From NCBI GenBank assembly GCA_947623305.1, contig CANQGQ010000002.1, positions 1-64,000 of the forward strand: a stretch of 64,000 nucleotides of DNA. Reading direction: 5' to 3'. Position numbers and translations under genes: made by a program. Shown one piece after another: positions 47,801 through 57,931 of the stretch (position 1 is its first letter; each line of letters begins with the position of its first letter). The notes beneath the pieces were generated by a model. That model did not search any database and had not been told where the DNA came from. It was given only the letters and a program-made list of their open reading frames with translations. The DNA is from an uncultured Alistipes sp. (GTDB lineage Bacteria; Bacteroidota; Bacteroidia; Bacteroidales; Rikenellaceae).

Positions 47801-48012
47801 TTGTCGCTAACGTTTGATGGGATGGCCAATTTGTAACGGCCATCAGCGTCACTACTGGTGCCCGTAGTGGTTCCCTTGACGAGCACGGTGGCTCCGACGA
47901 TGGCCTGTCCGTCGGAATCGGTAATGCGCCCGCTGACGGAGACCTGTGCGAACAGGTCTGCCGTAAGCAGCAACGCGAATACCAGGCAGAGAATATGTTT
48001 TATATGTTTCAT
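44872..48012 (-). CDS. SusC/RagA family TonB-dependent transporter (PUL2, intact copy)
   Basis: MKHIKHILCLVFALLLTADLFAQVSVSGRITDSDGQAIVGATVLVKGT; plug 'LYVVDGIILNP', 'LKDASATAIYGSMGANGVVLI'. Confidence 0.95.
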   Translation of the reverse strand: MKHIKHILCLVFALLLTADLFAQVSVSGRITDSDGQAIVGATVLVKGTTTGTSSDADGRYKLAIPSNVSDKTLQFSYIGYKNQEIAIGSKTRIDVRLESEEAQIDEVVVVGYGTLRKSDVTGAVSSVNINNREAAQVGSFDKLLQGHVAGVQVTTGNAAPGGAVSVKIRGTSSFNGTGEPLYVVDGIILNPSSQDVENPLGSTGQESQNALASINPQDIASMEILKDASATAIYGSMGANGVVLITTKQGSSDKPRIEFSTMVDVSTPRKHIDVLNLDQFLAYAKDLNFDLDIEEGEVLTDRDWQDYTLYNAVSVNSRVSVSGRNDKSNYYFAGGYLRNNGIIRNTNVKQYDFRANFDHKVAKFIKIGTKTTVSNRKNMMTHGTEPGGTQNATRATSMIRQMLGSKPYVSSIEGDLSDDEDYRGTDLWLENYDDSSDEFRMSGSLYADIRLTKWLSFKTTFGTDYRNKNRTRFYGQYLDNGLNGRAGFPELIAFRYNVDNMFNINKSFSGGHRIDAVVGVSFNSAENHNTTISAQDVPDYPTLEFRTDAIRYARTQETGYSEDANTLMSYIARAVYNYKERYVVTATFRADGSSKFSKKNRFSYFPSFSLAWRINEEQFMKNAEFVSNLKFRAGWGQVGNQGLIPYQTLTIYNSMYTADPNSDYTKYPNGQFVIGIKPSLMSNRELKWETTEQYNVGLDMGLFDSRFNLTLDLYYKNTKDLLQKISIPPSTGFSSMWINRGSIQNRGLEISVDAYPIDNRDFTWNINANISFNRNKIGDIGLPESQHGNIFASAFEDEDISNTSDYFKMPANIFIKGRPSGLFYGFRTNGLVTQEAIDYGLVPTYRGAVLEPGDVWYVDTDGNGNVDDTDKDIIGNPNPSFTYGFSTSLRWKNLTLALMFDGVYGNQIANGNLLPETNTAPLGNNLHNVRTEAYLDAWSETNPDGRYPRLNRAAGQSKDFTDRIVEDGSYMRLSSASLIYQFNFKKSSFIKGLNLSFTVRNALLWTSYSGWDPEVNSFTNDALKVGVDWSSYPSARSYVCGISMTF

Positions 48013-48032
48013 GGCGATGTGTTTTTGAAGGG

Positions 48033-50854
48033 TTAGAAAGTTGCTTTCACGCTGAAAAGGAAGGTCCGTGCCAGCGGATAGGAACCGTTGTCGAGCCCAT
48101 ATCGGCTCAGGTCGTAGCTGTAGCTGTTGACCAGAGGCGAATAGCCCGAATATCCGGTCAGCGTGCAGAGGTTTTTCGCCGTGAAAGCGAGGTCGATGTT
48201 TCGGAGCCACTTCTTGCCGATGTCGATGCGGTAGTTGATCTGGATGTTCGACAGTCGCAGGTAGGAGCCGTCCTCGACGAAGCGGGAGCTGATGACGTCC
48301 GATCCTACGGCATTCAGCCGCGGCTGGCCTCCGTTTGACGAGGCCTCGCGGAAGCTCTCGCTGCGAAGGTTCGAATAGTTGCCCGTGCGATAGGTGGCCG
48401 TATTGAGCAGGTTGAGGTTCAAGATGTCGAAGTCGGCGGCGCCGTCCAAGGTAACGATGAGGCTTAGATTGCGCCATGTAAGGCGGTTGTTCAGTCCGTA
48501 GCAACAGGTCGGGTTGGGATTTCCAATGACGGTCATGTCCGCTTCATCCACGCGGCTGTCGCCGTTCTGGTCGATGAACTTGATGTCTCCCTCCTGCAGC
48601 CGCGTGCCGAGGAACGGCGGAATGAAGAGCAGGTGGCGTTCACTGACGATGCCCTGGCTTTCATAGCCGTAGAACGCTCCGACACTTTCGCCCTTGCGGT
48701 TGACGCTGACCGTTACGTCACGCCCGTTCCACGAGCCCGTCGAATTGCCGAAAACATCGGCGTTGTCAACTGCCCCCGTCTCTTCGATGCGATTGCGGTT
48801 GTAGTTGAACGACGCGCCGAGCGTCCATTTCCACTTCTTGCCGTCAAGAATCCGACTCTGGATACCGACCTCGACACCGCGATTCGAAACCCGTGTGCTG
48901 TTGGCGTAGATCTCGCGGTAGTCGCCCAGACGGCGGTGGTAGTAGTAACGCAGCTTGTCGGTGGTCTTTGAGTCGTAGTAGTTGACTGAAAGCAGCAGGC
49001 GGTCGTGTGCCAGCCCGAAATCGAGTCCGAGATTCCATTCGTCGTTCAGACTCGTCCAGCGGGCGTCGTAATAGTTGGTAATGCCGTTTTCAGGCTCGAT
49101 CTGCGGGTCAATGCCCGTGATGTTGCTCTGGTCGAACTGGTAGGGATTGAATACCTGCCGTCCGGAGCGGCCCCAGCCGCCGCGCAGCCTAATCTGCGAA
49201 ATGACCTCGACCTGGGCGAGGAAGGGCTCCGAGGCAATGTCCCACGCCGCCGAAACCCACGGATAGAGCGCCGTGTCGTCAAGGCTGTTATCGTAACGGA
49301 ACGTATAGTCGCCGCGCAGACCCGCGTGGATCGTGTAGCGTTTGTCGTACGTGTAGCAGGATGAGAGGTGGCAGGCGGTCTGCTAGTTCCGGGTACGGAT
49401 GACGTGTGACGGCTGGCGGTTTTCGGCCAGCTCGATGCCCTCGGCCCGGAGATCCTCCTTGAAGAACTTGTACCCCTCGATGATTTCGTTGGTGTTGTTG
49501 TTGCCGTTGAACGTCGTGCCGAGCGTGGCCGTCAGATGGTGCCTGTTGTCGAACACCCGGTCGTAGACGAGTTGCAGCGAGGCGTTGTAGGCTAATGCCC
49601 GGTCGTTGCTCTCGGCGGCCCGTCCCTGTTCGACGGCACCGCGCCAGATTTCGCTTCCGACCCACCGCTTGCGTTCCTTGCTGCGGTAGTCGAGACCTCC
49701 CTCGACGTTGAGCACGAGCCCTCGTGCCAGCACGGCTTTCACATAGGCGGCTTGCTGGATGAAATATTGTCCGGTGATGTCGTCGTATCCGGCGAGCCAT
49801 CCTTCCGACGTGTCATCGAGTTGCGAGCCGAAGGGGGTACCAGCATTGCGCAGGGGGATTGCTTCGGTCATAGCCTTGATGGTACTCATCGAGCCGATGG
49901 GGGGGGGTGTTCCCTGGGTCATGTTGTAACGGATGTGCCCAAAGTTGCCGCGTACGCCGAACAGGCTGTTGTCCTTGAACGTCCGCTCGATGTTCACCTT
50001 GAAGTTCATCGTGCTGACACCGGTGCGTTTGATGGTGCCCTGTTCGTCGCTGTAACCCATCGATAGGTGGTGTCGTGTGCGGCCGTTCGATCCCGTTGAG
50101 CTTACGTAGTGGCTATGAATCAGCGCCGTGCGTGTGGCGGCGTCGCTCCAGTCAACGGGGGCGTCTGAAAGATTTACGTCGGGATTCGCCTGTTTCATCA
50201 TGGTGATGTATTCCGCTCCTGATAGTATCTCCGGGGTATGCCCCATGGTGGAGATACCTATATTCGAATGGTAATGGATATCCTCCTGGCGGTTGGTCCC
50301 CATTTTGGTGGTGATGATGACAACACCGTTGGCGCCCTGAGATCCGTAGATGGCCGTGGCTGCCGCATCCTTGAGCACCTCGATCTTCTCGATGTCGTTA
50401 GGGTTGATCGATGCCAGGGTGTTCTGATCCAACTGATAGTCGCTCGGGTCATTCTGGAACGCTTGGGCGGCATCCGTGGTGGTGGGGTTGAGCAGATATA
50501 AAGAGGTTCGGCCGTGCCGCGGAAGTTCTTGACGCCGCGGATAATCATGCTGAAGGCACTGCCGGGAGTTCCGTCGGTCGGTCGGACAAATACGCCGGCC
50601 TCTCCCGCACCCATGAAGAGATCTTCGATATTCGATGCTGTCTCATCAGGGGCAAGGTTTCCTTTCTTCGGGGACAGGACGGTGCTTGATGTGGTACCTC
50701 CTGCTCCGGGATTACCCAGCGAAACATCATACGTCGCCTCTTTCGGGGTCTGTGCTTGGGACCCCGTTCCGGCGAACAACATACAGACTGTCGCCGTGCA
50801 GAACGCTGCGATCCGGCGGAATGTCCGAGTGTCAGAATGGTTGATTTGTTTCAT
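48033..50854 (-). pseudogene. SusC/RagA family transporter, second copy: deletion/frameshift in the plug and in-frame TAG
   Basis: ORF 50258-50854 gives '...[11 protein letters not shown]', then frame shift into '[13 protein letters not shown]...[37 protein letters not shown]'; TAG at 49383-49385; the same frame then stays open to the stop at 48033 ('...PLARTFLFSVKATF'). Confidence 0.9.
49899..49907. repeat. G9 (C9 on coding strand) homopolymer inside SusC pseudogene, in frame
   Basis: Plus strand reads gatgggggggggtg. Confidence 0.9.
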
Positions 50855-50880
50855 TCAGTTTGTTGTTTGAGTTTGGTAAG

Positions 50881-50888
50881 CAAAGTTA
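50881..50888 (-). promoter_or_regulatory. -7 element TAACTTTG for the PUL2 susC-like operon
   Basis: Plus-strand CAAAGTTA 27 bp upstream of the SusC start. Confidence 0.45.
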
Positions 50889-51140
50889 CGGAGACCGTTT
50901 CAGCCTTTTTAGAAGTATTGTATGAAAAACTATCACAGATCTGTCATGAGGCGGATTGCCGTGGCGGCGCGGCAACGGTTTGTTGACGCTGGCACGGGCC
51001 TGTCAAGCCCTCCGCATGGCGGGCTAATGCGGAGGCAATCTGTCATGGCGGTGAAACACCTGTTTCGCAGAGAGCCCGTTTTTGTAATATCTGTTATAAT
51101 CAATGTCGTTTTTTTAATATTTCGCCCTGCCTCCTCGGAT

Positions 51141-51148
51141 TATCTTTG
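51141..51148 (+). promoter_or_regulatory. -7 element TATCTTTG for the divergent glycoside hydrolase gene
   Basis: TATCTTTG about 22 bp upstream of MMRNNLRN. Confidence 0.45.
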
Positions 51149-51170
51149 TCGTGTTAAAATATCCTCTATG

Positions 51171-52707
51171 ATGCGAAACAATCTCCGGAATATGTTCTTG
51201 GCTGGGCTGTTGCTCGCCGCGGCGTTCCCCGCGCTCGGACAGTACAGGCTGCGGGTAGAGATGGACGCCGCAAAGAAAGAAGTGCCTGTACGACCCGTAG
51301 GTGTCAACCTCTTCATGTTGATGGATGACGACCGTGCGGCCGATCGTACACGACCCATGTGGCGAGCCCTGCGTGATTTGAATGTGCGGTCGGTGCGTTT
51401 CAACGAGGGCGAATACGGAGACTGGTATATTTTCACCCATCCCGATTCGCTGGGCCTGCTCACAAAACTCGAAGCTCCGCTCTATCCGCGCCTGATTGAT
51501 ATCAAGTCGCGGGGGATAGACTCCAAACTGACTGACGCAGATGCCTTGCCCGGTTATGCGGGGTATCCGCTCAACGGGAAGAGATACCGCCCGACGATCG
51601 ATTTCAATGCTTTCCTTATACTCTGTCGCAAGGCTGGGGTCGATGAACCTACGATTATCATTCCCACCCTTCCGGTGGATTGGGGCAAGTCCAAGCCCTT
51701 CTACTCCTCGCGTCGCGACCTGGTGCGGCTTGCAGCCGGAATGGTGCATTATGCGAACAGGGTGTGTGGCAGGCCGATTCGCTACTGGGAGATCGGTAAC
51801 GAGCACTATTGGGAGAACCGCAACGATGCCTGCGATACAGTATGGGCGGCCAAATGCGCCTCGCTCGTGTTGGAGATGGCTCGTGCCATGAAGGCCGAAG
51901 ATACGACAATCGAGGTGGGGATCAACGGATTCACCGCCCCCATGGCTCGAGACGATGCTTACCTATGCCGATGACGAAGGAGACCGCCTGATCGATTATG
52001 TCGACAACATTGTGCCGCACCAGTATGCCAAGGCGGAGTTGATCGGAGACTATGCATTGTACCGCCGCTCAGTCGAGTATCCGTTGCACGAGGTCGACGA
52101 GGTGGTGAAGTTCCTTGCCCGTGCGGATGCGCCCGATGCCATGCAACGCAGCCGATTGAAGATACAGGTAACCGAAGCCTCGTCGTTCATGCCCGGGCAG
52201 CAGGCGCATCTGGTCGACAACGTGGCCTGGGTGTCGTTGGCCAACTTCGAACATCTGGGTTATATCCTATCTGCCCCGAAGGTGGAGTTCGTCGATTTTT
52301 GGGTAACGCACTGGACCGACGACAAAACCTACTGGTCGGCTTTGAAGATGGACAACTGCCTGGCTCCGATGGGGTGGGGCATCAAACTCTGGAACGACAA
52401 CCTGCTGTCGAACCTCTGGAAGGCCGACCTGCATTCGACCGACGTGCGTTGTTATGCGTCGACGGACAGCGCAGGGCAACGCCTCGTGTTATTTGTGGTT
52501 AACCGCCTCGACCATGCGGTAACGTGCGACGTGGAAATAGCAGGCTACGCTGCCGATGCCCGTTTCCGTACGTCGGGTATCTGGGCCGACAGGCCCGAAG
52601 CGCGGGATTTCCGGATGCAGCCTCTCCGCAAGGGCCGTTGCGACGGGCAGAGCCTGCGACTCGACCTTCCGCCGCTCTCGGTGACCGTTGTCCGCCTGGG
52701 TGAGTAA
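51171..52707 (+). pseudogene. Clan GH-A glycoside hydrolase (GH51/GH39-like), frameshifted at a C5 run
   Basis: 'GVNLFMLMDDDRA...VRSVRFNEGEYGDWY', 'YWEIGNEHYW'; deleting one C of 51937-51941 joins 'EVGINGFTAPWLETMLTYADDEGDRLIDYVDNIV'. Confidence 0.7.
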
Positions 52708-52738
52708 CCCCCCCCAAGAAACTATAATAGCCTATGAT

Positions 52739-54018
52739 ATGAAGAGAAAAATCATTTTTGCGGCGCTTCTGCTGCTTGCCGCGACGGTGCAGATACCGGT
52801 GAACGATCAGTCGGTACGCGACCGGGTGCTCAATCCCGTAGAGCACAGCGCCGGATCGTCGATGGCCTACCGCTATGAACCTGAAACCGTCTCGCCGGCA
52901 CCCGAAGGGTTTGTTCCCTTTTACATCAGCCATTTCGGGCGTCACGGTTTCCGCTACCACACCACCGAAAATATCTACCGGAAGTTTTACGACATCTTCT
53001 CCGAGGCTGCTGCCGCGGATGCCTTGACGCCCTTCGGCCGGGAGGTGAAACAGCGTATTGACACCATCTCCACCGTATGTGACGGCCATGCCGGAGAACT
53101 CACCCCTGTCGGAGTAGCCGAACACCGCAACATCGCCATGCGTATGCATACGAATTATCCCGAGGTCTTTTGCCCGAAAAAGGGGCAGTCCACCGTCCGA
53201 GTCTTTTCACGTTCGACGCCGGTCGATCGCGTGGTGAAAAGCATGCAGGCCTTTGATGCCGCGTTGGCCACCTGTGAACCTCGCCTAGAGGCAGAAGAGG
53301 CGCCGGGAGGCGAATACAACAGCTATCTCAACCACTATACCCCGGAATACAAGACGTATTACAAGGAGGGCCCGTGGCGCCCGATTTACGGAGCCAAGCG
53401 CGATGAATGGGTGCATCCCGAACGACTTATGGCGTTGTTGTTCAGCGATGAATTTGTTCGGGACCACATTTCGAGCCGCAAGAACTTTATGACGGAACTC
53501 TTTGCCGTGGCTTCCATTCTGCAAGATGCTCCGCTCGACGTGACGCTTTACGACCTGTTCACCGACGAGGATATCTATTCACTCTGGCGGCTCCAGAACA
53601 TCAATCAATACCTGCGCAAGGGACCTTCGGCCTTGGCCGGGGATCTGGCGGCGTCGATTGCCGAACCGTTGCTGCGCGATTTCTTGGAGTGTGCTGACGT
53701 AGCCGTGGCGGGTGGGCCGTTGGCTGCCGATTTCCGTTTCGGGCACGGCGAGGGTCTGATGCCGCTGGCGGCGCTCATGCGGTTGTTCGGGGCCAGTACC
53801 GCCGAATCCGATCCCGATCGGATCGAGCAGGTATGGCTGGATTTTCGTGTCACCCCGATGGCCGGGAACATCCAGTGGATATTCTATCGGAATGCGAAAA
53901 ATCAGGTGCTGGTCAAGGTGCTGCTCAACGAGCGGGAGGTAACCCTGCCGCTCGACAGCTCCTTATTACGACTGGCGGCAAGTGCGGAAATTTTACCGGA
54001 AGATCGTCCGGAAGTAGC
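52739..54018 (+). pseudogene. Histidine acid phosphatase superfamily (MINPP/phytase-like), C-terminal frameshift
   Basis: 'FYISHFGRHGFRY', 'FRFGHGEGLMPL'; an alternative frame after about 53960 reads PYYDWRQVRKFYRKIVRK*, a plausible native C-terminus. Confidence 0.75.
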
Positions 54019-54036
54019 ATCCGCAGGACGGAAGCC

Positions 54037-54073
54037 AAAAAACGCCGGCACTTAAAATGTGCCGGCGTTTTTA
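54037..54073. terminator. Bidirectional Rho-independent terminator
   Basis: aaaaaacgccggcac-ttaaaat-gtgccggcgttttt between convergent genes. Confidence 0.9.
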
Positions 54074-54092
54074 TTGAGGAACGTTTCGCAGA

Positions 54093-55193
54093 TTAATTGG
54101 CGTCGATGAGCAGCGCCTTGACGCGCCGGAAGATGTCGGTGTTCTCGAGCACGCCGCTGAAGTTCGCGGCTCCCGTTCCGTAGGCATAGAGGATGACCGG
54201 GGAGCCCGAGTGGCTTGTGGTGCTGTAATTGTACTGGATGCCGCTCTCCGAGGCGGTGAAATCACGGTCGTTCGAAATAATGGTGAGACCTCCCGTTTCA
54301 TGGTCGGCGACGACCAAAACCAAGGTTCCGGGGTGGGTGTCGGCGAAGTCGAAAGCGACGTTTACCGCCCGGTCAAAGTCGCGCATTTCGTCGATCATCC
54401 GCGAGGCGTTGTTCTCATGGCAGGCGCCGTCGATCTGTGATCCCTCGATCATGGCGAAGAAGCCTGCGGAATGCTTGCCGAGCAGCTCCAGCGTGTGGGC
54501 CGTGGTACGGGCAAGGTAGGCCGAATCGCGTCGGGAGGCCTCCGGCATGTATTTTTCCGCAAAGAGCCCGATCAGCGGCGTACGGTCGATGGCATAGAAC
54601 TCCTCGGGGGTTGCCACATAACTGTATCCAGCTTTTTGGAGCTCCTCGAGCGGGTAGCTGCCGTCTTCCTGCCGTTCGAAATAACTGAGTCCGCCTCCGG
54701 CAATGACGTCGGGCTTCAGTCTAACGATTCCCTGAACGATAGCCGAGGTGTTGTGGCGGTCGTTGGTATGGGCGGTGAATGCCGCAGGCGTGGCGTCGGC
54801 CAGATACGAGGTGACGACGATGCCTGTAGCCAACCCCTTGGCCTTGGCCAGTTCGGTGAGGTTCTCCCGGCTGTTGCCTGCGGGATCCGTACCGATCCAG
54901 CTGTTCCGGGTCTTGACACCCGTGGCCATGGCTGTGGCAGAAGCTCCCGAGTCGGTGATCCGGTTGTTGGCCGAATACGTCTTGCAAAGGGCCGTGTATT
55001 GCGCCCGGTCGAAAGCTATTGGCTCGTAGCGGTTTTCGATCATCCATGCGGCGACCTGTGCCAGCCCCATACCGTCGCCAATCATCAGAATGACGTTGCG
55101 GACAGGGGCTTCGGCGGTATCTGCCGGTTGTGCCGCCGTGGACAGTCTCAGCATCAGCAGGGTGGACAGCAGAATGGGTAAAGTGCGTTTCAT
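54093..55193 (-). CDS. Alkaline phosphatase family protein
   Basis: 'VRNVILMIGDGMGLAQV', 'ITDSGASATAMATGVKT', 'VADHETGGLTI', 'TTSHSGSPVILYAYG'. Confidence 0.92.
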   Translation of the reverse strand: MKRTLPILLSTLLMLRLSTAAQPADTAEAPVRNVILMIGDGMGLAQVAAWMIENRYEPIAFDRAQYTALCKTYSANNRITDSGASATAMATGVKTRNSWIGTDPAGNSRENLTELAKAKGLATGIVVTSYLADATPAAFTAHTNDRHNTSAIVQGIVRLKPDVIAGGGLSYFERQEDGSYPLEELQKAGYSYVATPEEFYAIDRTPLIGLFAEKYMPEASRRDSAYLARTTAHTLELLGKHSAGFFAMIEGSQIDGACHENNASRMIDEMRDFDRAVNVAFDFADTHPGTLVLVVADHETGGLTIISNDRDFTASESGIQYNYSTTSHSGSPVILYAYGTGAANFSGVLENTDIFRRVKALLIDAN

Positions 55194-55205
55194 AGTCTGA
55201 TTCGT

Positions 55206-55946
55206 TTATTTGAAATTTTGTGTGTGCCAAATGATCAATGAATCCTTTTCGGGCGAAATGACGCCGACTCGCAACTCGTTTCCCGAGATATCCACGATGT
55301 TGTAGCTGCCGTGTTCGAGTGTCGAGGTGCAGACGGCCGAGGGGCCCGGAACTGTCGTACTCGTCTTGTTGCAGTGTAGGTGTCCGGCCAGCCAAAGCAC
55401 GATGTGCGAAGGATCAATCCGGGAAAAGATCGTTTCACTGTGGGCGATGAGGTCGGGGGTGTGGTGGGCGGCAATGACGGTCGGAAGGGTGTCGCGGCTT
55501 GCACGGGTCAGTCGCGCGATTTCGTCGTCGGGCATCGTGGCGTGGCGGTTTGCCTCGAAAGGTCCGGTCGTTAGACCCAGAAAGCGGATGCCGTCGCATT
55601 CGAAACGGAATTCTCCGGATCCGAATGTGCGGCAGAAGTTTGCATAGCGGTTGGGGTGTTTGGCGTCGTGGTTGCCTGTGGTTACGTAAAGCGGCTGTTT
55701 GAGTCGTGAAAGGATACGGCGGGCCTTGTGGTACTCGTTGCGCAGACCATTGTCGCTCACGTCGCCCAGATGAAGCACGAAACGAATCTGATCGTCGCGG
55801 TTGATCGCACGGACGACCTGTCGAAGCGAGCGTGCGGCGTCGGGCTTTCCGATATGGGTGTCACTGATAACGGCAAAGCGAAGCTCCCGGGCCTGGATCG
55901 TGAAAACCAGCTCCAGCACAAAGGTTAGAAGCAGGGGCTTTTTCAT
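55206..55946 (-). CDS. Calcineurin-like metallophosphoesterase, secreted
   Basis: 'FAVISDTHIGKPD', 'LHLGDVSDNG', 'TTGNHD', 'AGHLHC'; start at MKKPLLL. Confidence 0.88.
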   Translation of the reverse strand: MKKPLLLTFVLELVFTIQARELRFAVISDTHIGKPDAARSLRQVVRAINRDDQIRFVLHLGDVSDNGLRNEYHKARRILSRLKQPLYVTTGNHDAKHPNRYANFCRTFGSGEFRFECDGIRFLGLTTGPFEANRHATMPDDEIARLTRASRDTLPTVIAAHHTPDLIAHSETIFSRIDPSHIVLWLAGHLHCNKTSTTVPGPSAVCTSTLEHGSYNIVDISGNELRVGVISPEKDSLIIWHTQNFK

Positions 55947-56183
55947 AAGACAAATGTAAACAAAAAAATCCGGGGGAATTGACTTTTTCTTCCCAAATCC
56001 TATCACATTTCTGTCGTTCCGAAGATAGAATATTGACACTATTTGATGGTTTTGTATAAAGCGGGAAGCGCATTCCGGGGTAATTTTGCATGGTGGACGC
56101 AGGAACGTTGTGACATCGGTCTTGAAAGGCTACCGACCTTTCGGGCGTTTGGTAGGAAACCCTTGTAAACCAATCATATCGTG

Positions 56184-57446
56184 ATGATGAAAAAGTGGAT
56201 ATTGCTGTTGACACTGTTTGCATTGTCGACCGGCATTTCGGCGCAGGAGTGCGACGTGCCCGAGATCGGGGCACAAGTCTTCATCGAACCCGGTCAGACG
56301 CCGGACGACATCGACCGGTTTTTCCGGATTCTGTGCGACAACGGACTGAAGGTCGCGCGGGTGCGGATGTTCGGAGCACACATGTATCGGGACGGGCAGT
56401 GGAATTTTGATCTTTACGACACGGCTTTCCGGGCCGCGGAACGCTATGGAATCCGGTTGTTCGCCACGCTCTTCCCGCCAACCGATGAACTGACCGATGT
56501 CGGGGGATTCAAGTTCCCGGCGTCGAAACGCCACCTTGCCAAAGTGGACGAGTATGTTACGCAGGTGGTGACCCATTTTCGGAGATTCCCGGCACTGTGG
56601 GCCTGGGCCTTGCAGAATGAACCCGGTACGGGAGGTATTCGCATCAAGGAGACCGATCTTTCCCGCGAGGTGTATGCTACATGGGAAGCATCGCGCCTCC
56701 CTTCGGAATATGACAACAGCTATCTCAAGGCTGACTTCCGTCAGGAGGAGTTCCTGACCTATTATACGACCTGGTATTTGCATCATATCGCGGATTTGGT
56801 CACCCGTCTCGATCCCGAACACGGACGCCACATCAATCCCCATCAGATTCTGTCGACGTTGCCCGACTATGATTTCACCGCTTATCGGGAATTCCTCACT
56901 TCGCTTGGCGTGTCGATGCATCTGAGTTGGCATTTCGGAATGTTCACTACTCCGGAATACCCCGTTGGGGTCTCTCTGATGGCCGATATCATCCGTGCGA
57001 ACGCCTGCGGCAATCCGTTTTGGGTTACCGAATTGCAAGGAGAAAATGTTACAGCCAGCGGAGCCGTTCCCTATTGCCCGACGGCGGCTCACACGGCGCA
57101 ATATCTGTGGGTATCGCTTGCCGCAGGGGCTGAAGGGGTGATCTTCTGGACGCTCAACCAGCGGGCCGCTGTGCAGGAGGCCGGCGAATGGGGCTTGCTT
57201 GATTTCCAGCAGCGCCCTTCGGATCGGCTGCGGGCCGCTGCGGAGGTGGCATCCGTGATGGAACGTTACGGTGATGCGTTTCGCCGGCTCCGACCTGTGG
57301 ATACTCCCGTGACCCTGCTCTACAACGTGGAATCGATCCGGATCCAGCGGCGGAATCTTGTGCCCCAAGTTACGAATAACAAAAATTCGTTTCCATGCGG
57401 CTGCCTATTGCAGAAAATTTTTGTTTTTCGGAAATTTGCAACATAA
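56184..57446 (+). pseudogene. Clan GH-A glycoside hydrolase (GH42/cellulase-like TIM barrel), apparently truncated at the C-terminus
   Basis: 'LKVARVRMFGAHMY', 'WAWALQNEPGTGG', 'FWVTELQGENV', 'GVIFWTLNQRA'; coding character is lost after 'TLLYNVESIRIQRRN'. Confidence 0.65.
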
Positions 57447-57482
57447 ATACAGCAGCAGCCCCGTTTTTCCGGCTGAATGTTT

Positions 57483-57512
57483 TTGCATTTTCCCCAAATA
57501 TGTCTATCTTTG
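57483..57512 (+). promoter_or_regulatory. Bacteroidetes-type promoter TTG-N19-TATCTTTG
   Basis: TTTTG at 57481-57485, TATCTTTG at 57505-57512. Confidence 0.7.
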
Positions 57513-57518
57513 CATAGA

Positions 57519-57725
57519 CATATCGATTACACGGAAAGTGTAGCTTGTTCTCGTCAGACGAACGTAGGAAATTCGAAAGAAGAGAGAATTGGCGAACATT
57601 TTGCCGCGTCGTATATCCGGCGTTCTGTCGGGTGTACAGGCGTGGGGCTGTTGCTTATTTTATCTTCTCAAGGTTTCCTACGACCAGTCTGACTGAAATA
57701 GGTTTCGGCACCACGCTTTCTTTTT
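57519..57725 (+). ncRNA. Candidate structured non-coding RNA (rod-like, 6S-RNA-like)
   Basis: Promoter at 57483-57512; long-range pairing GTCAGAC(553-559)/GTCTGAC(687-693) and CGTAGGAAA(563-571)/TTTCCTACG(674-682) (offsets within 57xxx); 3' end ccacgctttcttttt; no credible ORF. Confidence 0.55.
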
Positions 57726-57752
57726 GTAAACATCCGTCTTATTATTTAGGCA

Positions 57753-57926
57753 TAAAAAAAGCGGGCAAATCACTCGACCCGTAATCGAGGCCTTAGACTG
57801 CCCGCAAAGAAGATCGAAGAAATGCCCACGCTGAAAACAGCGCGAGCACCAACTTGAATCCTTCTTTACGTCAAAAGTGTCTAAGTTTCGATTACAGAAG
57901 AAAAGCTGATGCGCTCTCAATATGTC
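57753..57926 (-). ncRNA. Candidate structured non-coding RNA (rod-like, 6S-RNA-like), convergent to the previous one
   Basis: Minus strand: GTAATCGA..ACTTAGAC pairs with GTCTAAGG..TCGATTAC; AAAGAAG/CTTCTTT; apical GCTCGCGCTG/CAGCGTGGGC; 3' GCGGGCA...TGCCCGC followed by T7. Confidence 0.6.
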
Positions 57927-57931
57927 TGCGA

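Noticed and set aside
48013-48504. N-terminal extension of ORF 44872-48504
   Set aside because: Out-of-frame translation of the upstream SusC; the real start is MKHIKHILC at 48012.
37150-49385. Genetic code change or pyrrolysine use to explain the two in-frame TAGs
   Set aside because: Other lesions in the same locus (8-bp duplication, deletion, frameshifts) make pseudogenization more parsimonious, and no suppressor system is visible in this window.
57477-57784. Small plus-strand ORFs 57477-57692 and 57545-57784
   Set aside because: No ribosome-binding context or recognisable protein; better explained by a structured RNA starting from the promoter at 57483-57512.
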